The notes beneath the pieces were generated by a model, which was not told the DNA's origin, ran no database searches, and saw only the letters and a program-made list of their open reading frames with translations. From the IMG/VR virus record IMGVR_UViG_3300020438_000119, positions 1-36,168 of that record: 36,168 bases of DNA, one strand, 5' to 3'. This DNA comes from a virus. Positions within the stretch are counted from its first letter, which is position 1, and each line of letters starts with the position of its first letter. The translations under genes and the position numbers were made by a program. Positions 16,067 through 22,367 of this stretch are shown piece by piece.

Positions 16067-16303
16067 ATGACAGCATTTACTGTTGAGACTGAGCATCATG
16101 TAGTTGAGTTTAACGACAAACCAACATACAAGGCATGGAAGAAGTATATTAAGAATCTAGGAGTTTCTCCTGATTATTATATGTTTGAGTTTGACATCGA
16201 AGAAACATTATTTCCTGAAGTTGATGATGTTGTTATCAACAACTTAATGGAAGATGCTGATGATGCTAGAGGACATTATGAGGATATTGATGATGAAGAG
16301 TAA
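16067..16303 (+). CDS. small acidic protein, unknown
   Basis: 78 residues with a strongly acidic C-terminal tail (NLMEDADDARGHYEDIDDEE). The N-terminal part (TVETEHHVVEFNDKPTYKAW) looks like a small alpha/beta fold. First gene behind dyad promoter 2. Overlaps the next gene by 11 nt. No family recognised. Confidence 0.7.
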   Translation: MTAFTVETEHHVVEFNDKPTYKAWKKYIKNLGVSPDYYMFEFDIEETLFPEVDDVVINNLMEDADDARGHYEDIDDEE

Positions 16304-16535
16304 TACATTAGCAGAGCATTTTCCTTATCGTTATGTAGAATGTGGTGTGCTAGATAGTAATGGTAGACCAGACTTTCGCATCCAAAAGTATAACGAATAC
16401 ACTAAAAGATATATTGATATGTATCTTTGTGATAATGGTATGCAATTAGCACAAGCAATTGAGGATGTTGAATATACTAAATGGTTAGATCCTGAAGGTG
16501 TGCCATGTTACATTAAGGATGATGTTTATGAGTAG
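16293..16535 (+). CDS. small unknown protein
   Basis: 80 residues from ATG 16293 (MKSNTLAEHFPYRYVECGVL), which overlaps the previous stop; upstream in-frame Mets lie inside the preceding gene and give implausible sequence. Contains a compact FRIQKYNEYTKRYIDMYLCD strand-helix region and ends acidic. Overlaps the next gene by 8 nt. No family recognised. Confidence 0.65.
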   Translation: MKSNTLAEHFPYRYVECGVLDSNGRPDFRIQKYNEYTKRYIDMYLCDNGMQLAQAIEDVEYTKWLDPEGVPCYIKDDVYE

Positions 16536-17190
16536 ATTTAATCCTATTTTATGGTATGATAATATACCTATAGATGAAGAACTATTATCAGATACTATAG
16601 ATAATATTTTATCTGGAGAGAAAGAGTTTAGATGTGGTGATGAGTATTATACCAGTTATTTCACAAATTCTATTAATAAATCTGGTCCTGATACTATATT
16701 CACAGAATATTATAATAATATAATTAATAGAGCATCTACAGATTTAGGATTATTTCATAGATCTGAATATCAGGTGGCAACATGGATGCAAGTGTATATT
16801 AGTGGTAATAGTATGAGAATACACGATCATTATTATGGTGGTGAATTATATTCTTTTGTACATTTTGTACAACCAACTGATGATAACTTGTTTTTCTTTA
16901 TTGATAGTAATAATAATAAAATATATCCTGATGAGCAAAGAAAGAATGATTTTATAGTATTTCCAGCATGGTTACAGCATGGTGTTGATGATAATAATAC
17001 TGATGATAAAAGAGGAATATTGTCAGGTAATGTAATGTTAAAGTTTATGTATAGAGATCAGTTTAGAGATTATAGTAAAGTTGATTATATTACTAGACCT
17101 GATGGTGGAGAAACAGTATTAATAGATAATAATAGAAATCCTGAATATTATAAAAATAAACAACGTCACTCTGACTTAGATTCACTATGA
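16528..17190 (+). CDS. 2OG-Fe(II) oxygenase-like protein
   Basis: 220 residues from ATG 16528 (MSRFNPILWYDNIPIDEELL), overlapping the upstream stop; the further-upstream ATG gives a Cys-Met-rich artefact. H99-D100-H101 in MRIHDHYYGGELYSFVHFVQ and the distal NDFIVFPAWLQHGVDDN with H151 resemble the 2OG-FeII_Oxy_5 family (FPxWLxHxV). The HDH arrangement instead of HxD makes the first ligand pair less standard. Less close to the family consensus than the protein at 15375, so partner and activity are less certain. Overlaps the next gene by 4 nt. Confidence 0.7.
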   Translation: MSRFNPILWYDNIPIDEELLSDTIDNILSGEKEFRCGDEYYTSYFTNSINKSGPDTIFTEYYNNIINRASTDLGLFHRSEYQVATWMQVYISGNSMRIHDHYYGGELYSFVHFVQPTDDNLFFFIDSNNNKIYPDEQRKNDFIVFPAWLQHGVDDNNTDDKRGILSGNVMLKFMYRDQFRDYSKVDYITRPDGGETVLIDNNRNPEYYKNKQRHSDLDSL

Positions 17191-17414
17191 GTAGTAATAA
17201 CATAAAAGAGAAAATCTCTATTGCAAGAGATAGAATTAAAGAGTTAGAAGTATTAATTAGTGCGTGGGAATCTACTCTACCAAAGAGAAAGTTTGGTGAC
17301 AAAAATGATCACGTAGAACCTACTATTACTACACCAAATGGTGAAATTAGTGAAACTTTAATGAGTGGGGCATTAGGACAATATTATAATAAGGAGGATA
17401 TAAATGTCACTTAA
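17187..17414 (+). CDS. small helical protein, unknown
   Basis: 75 residues, a helical N-terminal half (MSSNNIKEKISIARDRIKEL) and a loop-rich C-terminus. ATGA overlap with the oxygenase gene upstream and 11-nt overlap with the next gene downstream. No family recognised. Confidence 0.65.
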   Translation: MSSNNIKEKISIARDRIKELEVLISAWESTLPKRKFGDKNDHVEPTITTPNGEISETLMSGALGQYYNKEDINVT

Positions 17415-17607
17415 TTGGATACTTATTCCTTGGTCTCAACAATCAACTAGAAACATGACTTATAAAGATTTATTAGATCAATTACAGGAGATGGATGATA
17501 AACAATTAAAAGATCAAGTTGTATGTTATGATATAGCAAACGATAGATATGTTCCTGCATATCAATCATGTTTATCAGAAGATAATGAACTTTACATTGC
17601 ATTTTAA
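17404..17607 (+). CDS. small conserved-type phage protein
   Basis: 67 residues. The MTYKDLLDQLQEMDDKQLKD segment followed by VVCYDIANDRY is familiar from cyanophage hypothetical proteins (recalled, not checked). ATG 17404 is supported by a strong AAGGAGG at 17391-17397, 6 nt upstream; an internal ATG at 17455 would start exactly at MTYKDLL and is an alternative. Function unknown. Confidence 0.65.
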   Translation: MSLNWILIPWSQQSTRNMTYKDLLDQLQEMDDKQLKDQVVCYDIANDRYVPAYQSCLSEDNELYIAF

Positions 17608-17609
17608 CT

Positions 17610-18533
17610 ATGAAAGATACTATATTATTTGGTGATTGTAGAGAAACACTTAAACAATTCGATGAAAAAGCAAGGTGTTGCGTGACATCTCCACCTTACT
17701 ACGGACTGAGAGATTATGGAGGTGAAGATAGTCAAATAGGACAGGAACAATCACCAGAAGAATATATTGAAGAGATGGTAAATGTATTCAGATTAGTAAG
17801 AGATTGTCTTACTGATGATGGTACTTTGTGGTTGAATATTGGTGATAGTTATTATAATTATAGGAAAGATGGATGTATCCCTAAACAAACATTCTCTAAT
17901 AATAGACAAGATTTACCTGTAACTACACCTCGTAGAAGTAACAAACTAAAAGGATATAAAGAGAAAGATTTAATTGGTATTCCGTGGATGTTAGCATTTG
18001 CATTACGAGCAGATGGATGGTACTTAAGGCAAGATATTATATGGCATAAACCTAATCCAATGCCTGAAAGTGTAAGAGATAGATGCACTAAATCCCATGA
18101 ATATATCTTCCTACTAAGTAAGAACAAGAATTACTATTATGACAATGATGCTATTAAAGAACCAGCGAAAGATTGGGGCACTCGTGATAGATCTAATGGT
18201 AAATATCACAATGAAGGTAGTGGATTAACACCTCATTCTGGTCTCACTAAATCATACTCAAAGAGGAATAAACGTAGTGTGTGGAGTATAAACAAGAAAC
18301 CATATAAGGGGGCACACTTTGCAACTTATCCTGAAGAGTTAATAACACCTTGTATAAAAGCAGGATCAGATAAGGGTGATATTATACTAGATCCATTTAT
18401 GGGAAGTGGCACAACCGCAGTGGTAGCAAAGGATTTGGGTAGGTATTATATTGGTTGTGAGTTGCATGATGACTATGGGGAGTTAATTAAGAAGAGATTA
18501 GGACTGTATGCCAGTCTAAGAACTGTCACATAA
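17610..18533 (+). CDS. second DNA methyltransferase, beta class (TSPPY)
   Basis: 307 residues. Motif IV TSPPY at residues 26-30 (CCVTSPPYYGLRDYGG), then motif I DPFMGSGTT at 261-269 with AVVAKDLGRYYIGCELHDDY, order typical of beta-class enzymes. It is only loosely similar to the enzyme at 14000 (shared fold motifs but a different middle region), so target sequences probably differ. YYGLRDYG after SPPY is typical of many phage and restriction-modification enzymes of this group. No nuclease gene is adjacent: it is an orphan methyltransferase, probably for self-protection. The last codons (TATGCCAGT) form the left half of dyad promoter 3. Confidence 0.85.
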   Translation: MKDTILFGDCRETLKQFDEKARCCVTSPPYYGLRDYGGEDSQIGQEQSPEEYIEEMVNVFRLVRDCLTDDGTLWLNIGDSYYNYRKDGCIPKQTFSNNRQDLPVTTPRRSNKLKGYKEKDLIGIPWMLAFALRADGWYLRQDIIWHKPNPMPESVRDRCTKSHEYIFLLSKNKNYYYDNDAIKEPAKDWGTRDRSNGKYHNEGSGLTPHSGLTKSYSKRNKRSVWSINKKPYKGAHFATYPEELITPCIKAGSDKGDIILDPFMGSGTTAVVAKDLGRYYIGCELHDDYGELIKKRLGLYASLRTVT

Positions 18534-18564
18534 TCTTGTATTTGCCTGTAATATCTGCTATACT
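18509..18564 (+). promoter_or_regulatory. activated-type promoter, dyad site 3
   Basis: TGCCAG (18509-18514), 8 nt, CTGTCACA (18523-18530), 28 nt, TATACT (18559-18564), with a TG one base before the -10 (extended -10). A weak TTGTAT -35 at 18536-18541 has 17-nt spacing. ATG 18593 follows 34 nt after the -10 start. The left half overlaps the methyltransferase coding end. Drives the helicase gene. Confidence 0.7.
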
Positions 18565-18592
18565 ACGTTTGTAGTTTGAATTTATCCTACTT

Positions 18593-19840
18593 ATGCAATT
18601 ATTACCACATCAGCAACGTGCATACGATATGATGCAAGTTGAAAACAGTGGGCGTATCATAATCCCTACTGGTGGTGGTAAAACTTATATTATGATTGCA
18701 GACCTTGTTAATCAATTAAGGATTGCAAATCGTCCTACTATTAGTGTAGTAGTAGCACCTCGTATTCTACTAAGTAATCAATTACATTCAGAATTTAGTA
18801 GATTCTATGATAATAGTGTTACTACTGTGCATGTGCATAGTGGCGAAGTTGACGGATTAAGCACAACAAACGCAAGAGAATTGCGTGACATTGTTATTAC
18901 AAATGGTGCTTTAATTCACTCTCATATTATATTCACTACCTACCACAGTTTGCAACGTGTAGTTGATGCTAACATCATCATTGATAATATATACTTTGAT
19001 GAGGCACATCACAGCACTGGTAGACACTTTCATCAAGCAGTGTTAGCAACATCTAAGTTTGCTAATCGTAGTTACTATTTTACTGCTACTCCTAGAATTG
19101 GTAGAGGAGATAGTAAAGCAAGAGGCATGGATAATAACAGAGTTTATGGTAACATCCTAGAGCAAACTACTGCTAAGGAGTTAATAGATAGTGGCAAGAT
19201 TCTATCTCCGCAGATAGTCCCATTTGACACAGATACTGTGCGTGATAGATACAATGCACATGATGTTGATGCGGAAAATCTACTTAACATACTAGATTCA
19301 TTGGATCAAGGTGTTAATCACAAGGTGCTAGTTGCTGCCCCTAATACTAAAGTATTGTGGAGAATGTTGAGTCAGACAAGTGTAATTAGTGACTTAACTT
19401 CTGCTGGTTATGATATACTACACATCACATCTAAGCATGGTGCGTATATCAATAAGACCAAAGTTGGTCGCCAATTATTCTTTGATACCCTTACAAAATG
19501 GGGTGCTGATGATAACAAACGCTTCGTAGTCTTCCACTATTCGATATTATCGGAGGGGATAGATGTTCCTGGATTAACTCATACTATTCTACTGCGTAAT
19601 TTGCCTACTATTGAGATGGCACAGACGATAGGTAGAGTAATTAGATTACATCCAGAGGATAGGAAAAATATATCAGAAGGACGTATTCCTGCTGGTATGT
19701 TTAACTTTTATCGCAAGAAGTGTGGTTATGTAACTGTGCCAATGTCAGGCAAGTTAGCATCAAGAACTCTTAAGAGATTACAGGGCATTGTTGATATTAT
19801 CTTTAAAGAGGGCATCCCACCTATTTCATATGCCAGTTAA
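18593..19840 (+). CDS. uvsW: SF2 DNA helicase, UvsW-like
   Basis: 415 residues with superfamily 2 motifs in order: PTGGGKT (25-31, Walker A), DEAHH (136-140, Walker B), TATPR (164-168, motif III), and QTIGRVIRL (344-352, motif VI). The helicase core starts almost at residue 1, so the N-terminal domain seen in T4 UvsW (about 500 residues) is largely missing, making this a short form. UvsW is an ATP-dependent helicase that remodels D-loops, R-loops and stalled forks in phage recombination and origin control. Alternative: a related type-III-restriction-style SF2 helicase. It is transcribed from the dyad promoter 3 and ends in dyad 4, whose left half overlaps the stop. Confidence 0.7.
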   Translation: MQLLPHQQRAYDMMQVENSGRIIIPTGGGKTYIMIADLVNQLRIANRPTISVVVAPRILLSNQLHSEFSRFYDNSVTTVHVHSGEVDGLSTTNARELRDIVITNGALIHSHIIFTTYHSLQRVVDANIIIDNIYFDEAHHSTGRHFHQAVLATSKFANRSYYFTATPRIGRGDSKARGMDNNRVYGNILEQTTAKELIDSGKILSPQIVPFDTDTVRDRYNAHDVDAENLLNILDSLDQGVNHKVLVAAPNTKVLWRMLSQTSVISDLTSAGYDILHITSKHGAYINKTKVGRQLFFDTLTKWGADDNKRFVVFHYSILSEGIDVPGLTHTILLRNLPTIEMAQTIGRVIRLHPEDRKNISEGRIPAGMFNFYRKKCGYVTVPMSGKLASRTLKRLQGIVDIIFKEGIPPISYAS

Positions 19841-19887
19841 TATACTGGCACACAGTTTTACCATTTACTCTTATTAGTCTTTATAAT
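19831..19887 (+). promoter_or_regulatory. activated-type promoter, dyad site 4
   Basis: TGCCAG (19831-19836), 8 nt, CTGGCACA (19845-19852), a 29-nt gap, TATAAT (19882-19887), 30 nt before ATG 19912. TGCCAGT and ACTGGCA are perfect complements around 6 nt. The left half covers the last codons of the helicase gene, as at site 3. Confidence 0.7.
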
Positions 19888-19911
19888 AAGAGTATCAAAC
19901 AAAAAAGCATT

Positions 19912-20046
19912 ATGCGTTTGATCCTTCTCTTACTACTCGGTTTCTTAATCTACAAATCAAATGATGCACGTTACGTGATCTCAGACTATTTGATAGATGC
20001 CGCCGAGATTGTGAGACCTAATCCACATATACGAGTGAGGTATTGA
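19912..20046 (+). CDS. small membrane protein
   Basis: 44 residues with one N-terminal hydrophobic segment (MRLILLLLLGFLIYKSN), then a charged C-terminus (IDAAEIVRPNPHIRVRY). Either a membrane anchor or a cleavable signal peptide without an obvious AXA site. First gene behind dyad promoter 4. A small inner-membrane protein made early or in middle phase could act on the host envelope; this is inference. Confidence 0.65.
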   Translation: MRLILLLLLGFLIYKSNDARYVISDYLIDAAEIVRPNPHIRVRY

Positions 20047-20047
20047 A

Positions 20048-20227
20048 ATGAGTTGTTTACAGAATGAAATGATATTAGAGACCTTATTTGATGAAGTCTG
20101 GGAAGATTTCAGGGTTTCTAATAAGTTAACAGTTGAAATGATGAATGAGTTATGCTCATTTAGTGAGGGCACTAATGTAGCATTAGAGAGACAAACTATG
20201 AAAAGATTTGAGGCATTGTGTCAATGA
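20048..20227 (+). CDS. small acidic helical protein, unknown
   Basis: 59 residues, acidic and helical (MSCLQNEMILETLFDEVWED). Starts 1 nt after the previous stop and overlaps the next start (ATGA). No family recognised. Confidence 0.6.
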   Translation: MSCLQNEMILETLFDEVWEDFRVSNKLTVEMMNELCSFSEGTNVALERQTMKRFEALCQ

Positions 20228-20475
20228 TTTCTATTAAAGAACTTAACACTTTTGTCAACTATGTTTGGGATTTCTATTCACCAGACAGCGATCTTTACCC
20301 TATTAAAGGTTTAACTAAGGGTCACATTTATGATGCTTTCTTTACATATAAGAATAGAATCTTAAAAGGTGACTTAGAATATGCTCACTATTATTGGGGT
20401 GATGGTGATACATTAGACAGAGAAAGAGTGAGAGATATTATACTTGAAAACCCAAGATTACAGGTGTCGGTATGA
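20224..20475 (+). CDS. small unknown protein
   Basis: 83 residues from ATG 20224, which overlaps the preceding TGA; a GTG two codons earlier is an alternative. Aromatic-rich (NYVWDFYSPDSDLYP, AHYYWGDGD). Loop-rich acidic end with a helix at ERVRDIILEN. No family recognised. Confidence 0.65.
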   Translation: MISIKELNTFVNYVWDFYSPDSDLYPIKGLTKGHIYDAFFTYKNRILKGDLEYAHYYWGDGDTLDRERVRDIILENPRLQVSV

Positions 20476-20636
20476 CAAATAGCGTCACAAGATACACTCG
20501 TTGTGGTAGACTTGGGAAGACCATAGTTTGCCCCGAATGTGATAACAAAGCAAGAGTATTTCACTTCAGTTGGAGTGCATTAACTTGCCAAAATTGCAAC
20601 CATTCCATTAACAAAACCTCTTGGAGATTAGCATGA
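20472..20636 (+). CDS. small zinc-ribbon protein
   Basis: 54 residues. Two Cys pairs, CPEC (residues about 20-23) and CQNC (about 41-44), about 17 residues apart, form a zinc ribbon. The intervening RVFHFSWSALTCQ is typical of a small marine T4-like phage protein (VCPECxxxxRVxHFxWSALxC), recalled not checked. Such ribbons often contact nucleic acid or RNA polymerase. ATGA overlaps on both sides (20472 and 20633). Confidence 0.7.
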   Translation: MTNSVTRYTRCGRLGKTIVCPECDNKARVFHFSWSALTCQNCNHSINKTSWRLA

Positions 20637-20923
20637 CTAAGTATCAACTACCAGCAAACCCTAATGCAACAAATAGTGAGTTAGATGCTACACAGTTTGT
20701 GATACCTACTATCCCAGATTGCGATCTACCAGTAACACTAACTGAAGATCAAATTAGCACCATTCTTTATGTTTTAGAAGGGTATGTGCAAGGTAAAAAT
20801 GATATTGGGAATGTCAACAACTTTGAAGAATTAGTATCAGAAATTGATACTATCTTTGAGAAATTAGAATCAGTTGTTGATAGTCACTATGATAGATTAG
20901 ATGAGTTATGTAAAGAGATTTAG
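20633..20923 (+). CDS. acidic helical protein, unknown
   Basis: 96 residues from ATG 20633 (MTKYQLPANPNATNSELDAT), overlapping the previous stop. Largely acidic with a helical C-terminal half (NNFEELVSEIDTIFEKLESV). Last gene of its operon: dyad site 5 and a terminator follow directly. No family recognised. Confidence 0.65.
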   Translation: MTKYQLPANPNATNSELDATQFVIPTIPDCDLPVTLTEDQISTILYVLEGYVQGKNDIGNVNNFEELVSEIDTIFEKLESVVDSHYDRLDELCKEI

Positions 20924-20925
20924 TG

Positions 20926-20982
20926 TGCCAGAACATAAACTGTCACACTCAACCCCCATTTGGGGGTTTTTTCATGTATTAT
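20926..20982 (+). promoter_or_regulatory. activated-type promoter, dyad site 5
   Basis: TGCCAG (20926-20931), 8 nt, CTGTCACA (20940-20947), 29 nt, TATTAT (20977-20982), with ATG 21012 35 nt after the -10 start. A complete terminator (20951-20972) is embedded between the dyad and the -10 box. Confidence 0.65.
20951..20972 (+). terminator. intrinsic terminator inside promoter 5
   Basis: AACCCCC and GGGGGTT stem of 7 bp with ATTT loop, followed by six T. It ends the operon that runs from 19912 and lies in the -35 region of the next promoter. Confidence 0.9.
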
Positions 20983-21011
20983 TAAAGAGTAGAAAATGAT
21001 TTACGCTTTTT

Positions 21012-21179
21012 ATGTCATCAACAAGGATTCTCAGACTATCAGAAGAAGAAGAAAACGTTTTAGTCGAAATGTTTTCATTCTGCTGTCAAGCAGACTTTAC
21101 AGAGCATCAAGATGATCCTAAGATCTTTGATGATCTATGGGAGAGGGTATCCGATCCCGAACCTTTTGATTATGTTTAA
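21012..21179 (+). CDS. small acidic protein, unknown
   Basis: 55 residues from ATG 21012 (MSSTRILRLSEEEENVLVEM), helical and acidic with a CCQ pair. A competing reading from ATG 20997 runs into Arg-rich sequence and stops early. The gene lies 35 nt after the -10 of promoter 5 and overlaps the next by 8 nt. No family recognised. Confidence 0.6.
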   Translation: MSSTRILRLSEEEENVLVEMFSFCCQADFTEHQDDPKIFDDLWERVSDPEPFDYV

Positions 21180-21345
21180 GGATATGAGATACTCCGTCCA
21201 TTGTCCATCCGCACCCTATGAAAATTCATCATTTGTTAATTTAGATGATTGTTGGGGTCTATGTCTTGATTTATCCGAAGAGTTTGGATACGCTGAGGTC
21301 AGACATGGAAACTGTGTTTTAGGATCATACACAGACGGACAATAA
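21172..21345 (+). CDS. small unknown protein
   Basis: 57 residues from ATG 21172 (MFKDMRYSVHCPSAPYENSS), with three Cys and a DDCWGLCLDLSEEFGYAEV segment. ATG 21184 is an alternative start. The in-frame extension upstream to 21112 lies inside the previous gene. Last gene before dyad site 6 and its terminator. No family recognised. Confidence 0.65.
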   Translation: MFKDMRYSVHCPSAPYENSSFVNLDDCWGLCLDLSEEFGYAEVRHGNCVLGSYTDGQ

Positions 21346-21393
21346 ACAAACTGTCACACTAAAACCCCATTAGGGGTTTTTTATTGCTATATT
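21337..21393 (+). promoter_or_regulatory. activated-type promoter, dyad site 6
   Basis: GGACAA (21337-21342), 8 nt, CTGTCACA (21351-21358), 29 nt, TATATT (21388-21393) preceded by TGC. The left half is the weakest of the seven and overlaps the gene end. A terminator (21361-21382) lies between dyad and -10. It would start the structured RNA at about 21398-21400. Confidence 0.6.
21361..21382 (+). terminator. intrinsic terminator inside promoter 6
   Basis: AAAACCCC and GGGGTTTT stem of 8 bp with ATTA loop and six T. Ends the 21012-21345 unit. Confidence 0.9.
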
Positions 21394-21397
21394 ATAA

Positions 21398-21485
21398 GAG
21401 TGAAACAATTTGAGGTTTATCTACTCTGACTTAGAAGCAGAGACATGACGATAAATTAAAAATACTTACCTCAAATGTTTCACTC
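21398..21485 (+). ncRNA. structured 5' leader or small RNA candidate
   Basis: GAGTGAAACA (21398-21407) pairs with TGTTTCACTC (21476-21485), and TTTGAGGT (21409-21416) with ACCTCAAA (21468-21475), leaving one bulged A: an 18-bp long-range stem. Inside it, CTCTG and CAGAG (21424-21428, 21438-21442) form a small hairpin. The predicted transcription start of promoter 6 lies at the first base of the stem, and the coding start is 29 nt after it. It may control translation of the gene at 21515 or be an mRNA-stabilising cap; no known riboswitch class is recognised. Confidence 0.55.
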
Positions 21486-21514
21486 GCTAACTAACACAAA
21501 CTGCATCGAATCTT

Positions 21515-21871
21515 ATGCCAGCAAAGTCTACTACAACTGCTGTTAATTCTGCAAAGAAAGTAACAACAACTAAGAGGAAGACTCGCACGAGAAAAGCATC
21601 AACAACTACTCCTAAATCTGCACCAGTTGTTGTTAAGGAAGTAAAGAAAGTTGAAGCACCAGTTGTTAAGAATGTCCAAAGACGTAGACCAGTTAAAACT
21701 CATTTAACTGCTCAAGATTACGTCACTGATTTCAAAGTAAGATGGGAAATCCATTCCTTTGAGATACAAGAACTTAACACAGATTTAGTTGCAATGTATC
21801 AATCAGCAAGTAAAATTGCAGTTGATGTTGTTAACTATATCAAAACCTCATACAATACCGCTTTCAACTAG
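21515..21871 (+). CDS. basic protein with histone-H1-like N-terminal tail
   Basis: 118 residues. Residues 1-60 are Lys/Ala/Thr/Pro/Val-rich and very basic (KRKTRTRKASTTTPKSAP), like the tail of histone H1 or bacterial histone-like proteins and likely to bind DNA without specific structure. Residues 61-118 are a helical domain (QDYVTDFKVRWEIHSFEIQE). The gene follows a 120-nt leader with a long-range stem. A phage DNA-binding or nucleoid-targeting protein is plausible; no family name is certain. Confidence 0.65.
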   Translation: MPAKSTTTAVNSAKKVTTTKRKTRTRKASTTTPKSAPVVVKEVKKVEAPVVKNVQRRRPVKTHLTAQDYVTDFKVRWEIHSFEIQELNTDLVAMYQSASKIAVDVVNYIKTSYNTAFN

Positions 21872-21927
21872 GACAGTTGACAAAGTGGCACACAAGCACC
21901 CCACGGGTGCTTTTTTATTGCTATTAT
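21871..21927 (+). promoter_or_regulatory. activated-type promoter, dyad site 7
   Basis: GGACAG (21871-21876), 8 nt, GTGGCACA (21885-21892), 29 nt, TATTAT (21922-21927) preceded by TGC, 55 nt before ATG 21977. Terminator embedded at 21894-21916. Confidence 0.65.
21894..21916 (+). terminator. intrinsic terminator inside promoter 7
   Basis: AAGCACCC and GGGTGCTT form an 8-bp stem with a short loop and six T. Ends the 21515 gene. Confidence 0.9.
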
Positions 21928-21976
21928 AAAGAAGTGGGAGAGACACCACGCAACATTCACTCTAAACACTTTCCAA

Positions 21977-22324
21977 ATGAGAAAACTTGAAAAGCAAATG
22001 AATTTCGCCATCTCTAACAAGGGCAACTGGGCGGGATCTAACACAGGAGTTTCTTATAACGAGTCAACAAATTGCTCTTCTGTTTATCTACATGGTCATC
22101 TAATTGCAGTCGTAGATCATAATCTAAAAGCAGTCAAATTGTCTTCTTGTGGTTATACAACAGTTACCACAAAATCAAGACTAAATGCTATTTTAGAAGA
22201 GGTCAAATACGGTGCTAAAGTATTCCAAAAGAATTGGGAATGGTTTGTTTCTTATAACGGACAAACACAAGATTTCTGGGATGGGATGATACTTATAGAC
22301 GCAGATCATCTAGAGGTAGCGTAA
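21977..22324 (+). CDS. conserved phage protein, unknown function
   Basis: 115 residues (MRKLEKQMNFAISNKGNWAG). The pattern with VYLHGHLIAVVD, TVTTKSRLNAILEE and VFQKNWEWFVSY is familiar across tailed phages of marine bacteria, both T4-like and T7-like (recalled, not checked); its role is unknown. The stop is inside the stem of the terminator at 22312-22343. Driven by dyad promoter 7. Confidence 0.75.
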   Translation: MRKLEKQMNFAISNKGNWAGSNTGVSYNESTNCSSVYLHGHLIAVVDHNLKAVKLSSCGYTTVTTKSRLNAILEEVKYGAKVFQKNWEWFVSYNGQTQDFWDGMILIDADHLEVA

Positions 22325-22343
22325 CACTACGCACCTCTTTTTT
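22312..22343 (+). terminator. intrinsic terminator
   Basis: AGAGGT, a bulged A and GCGTA pair with TACGC and ACCTCT around an ACAC loop, giving an 11-bp stem, followed by six T. It includes the stop codon of the upstream gene. Confidence 0.85.
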
Positions 22344-22367
22344 CTGTCCTTAATTATTACTCACATC

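Noticed and set aside
11877-21877. TTGACA at 21877-21882 as a -35 box
   Set aside because: No -10 box lies 16-18 nt later; the position is occupied by the terminator stem of promoter 7.
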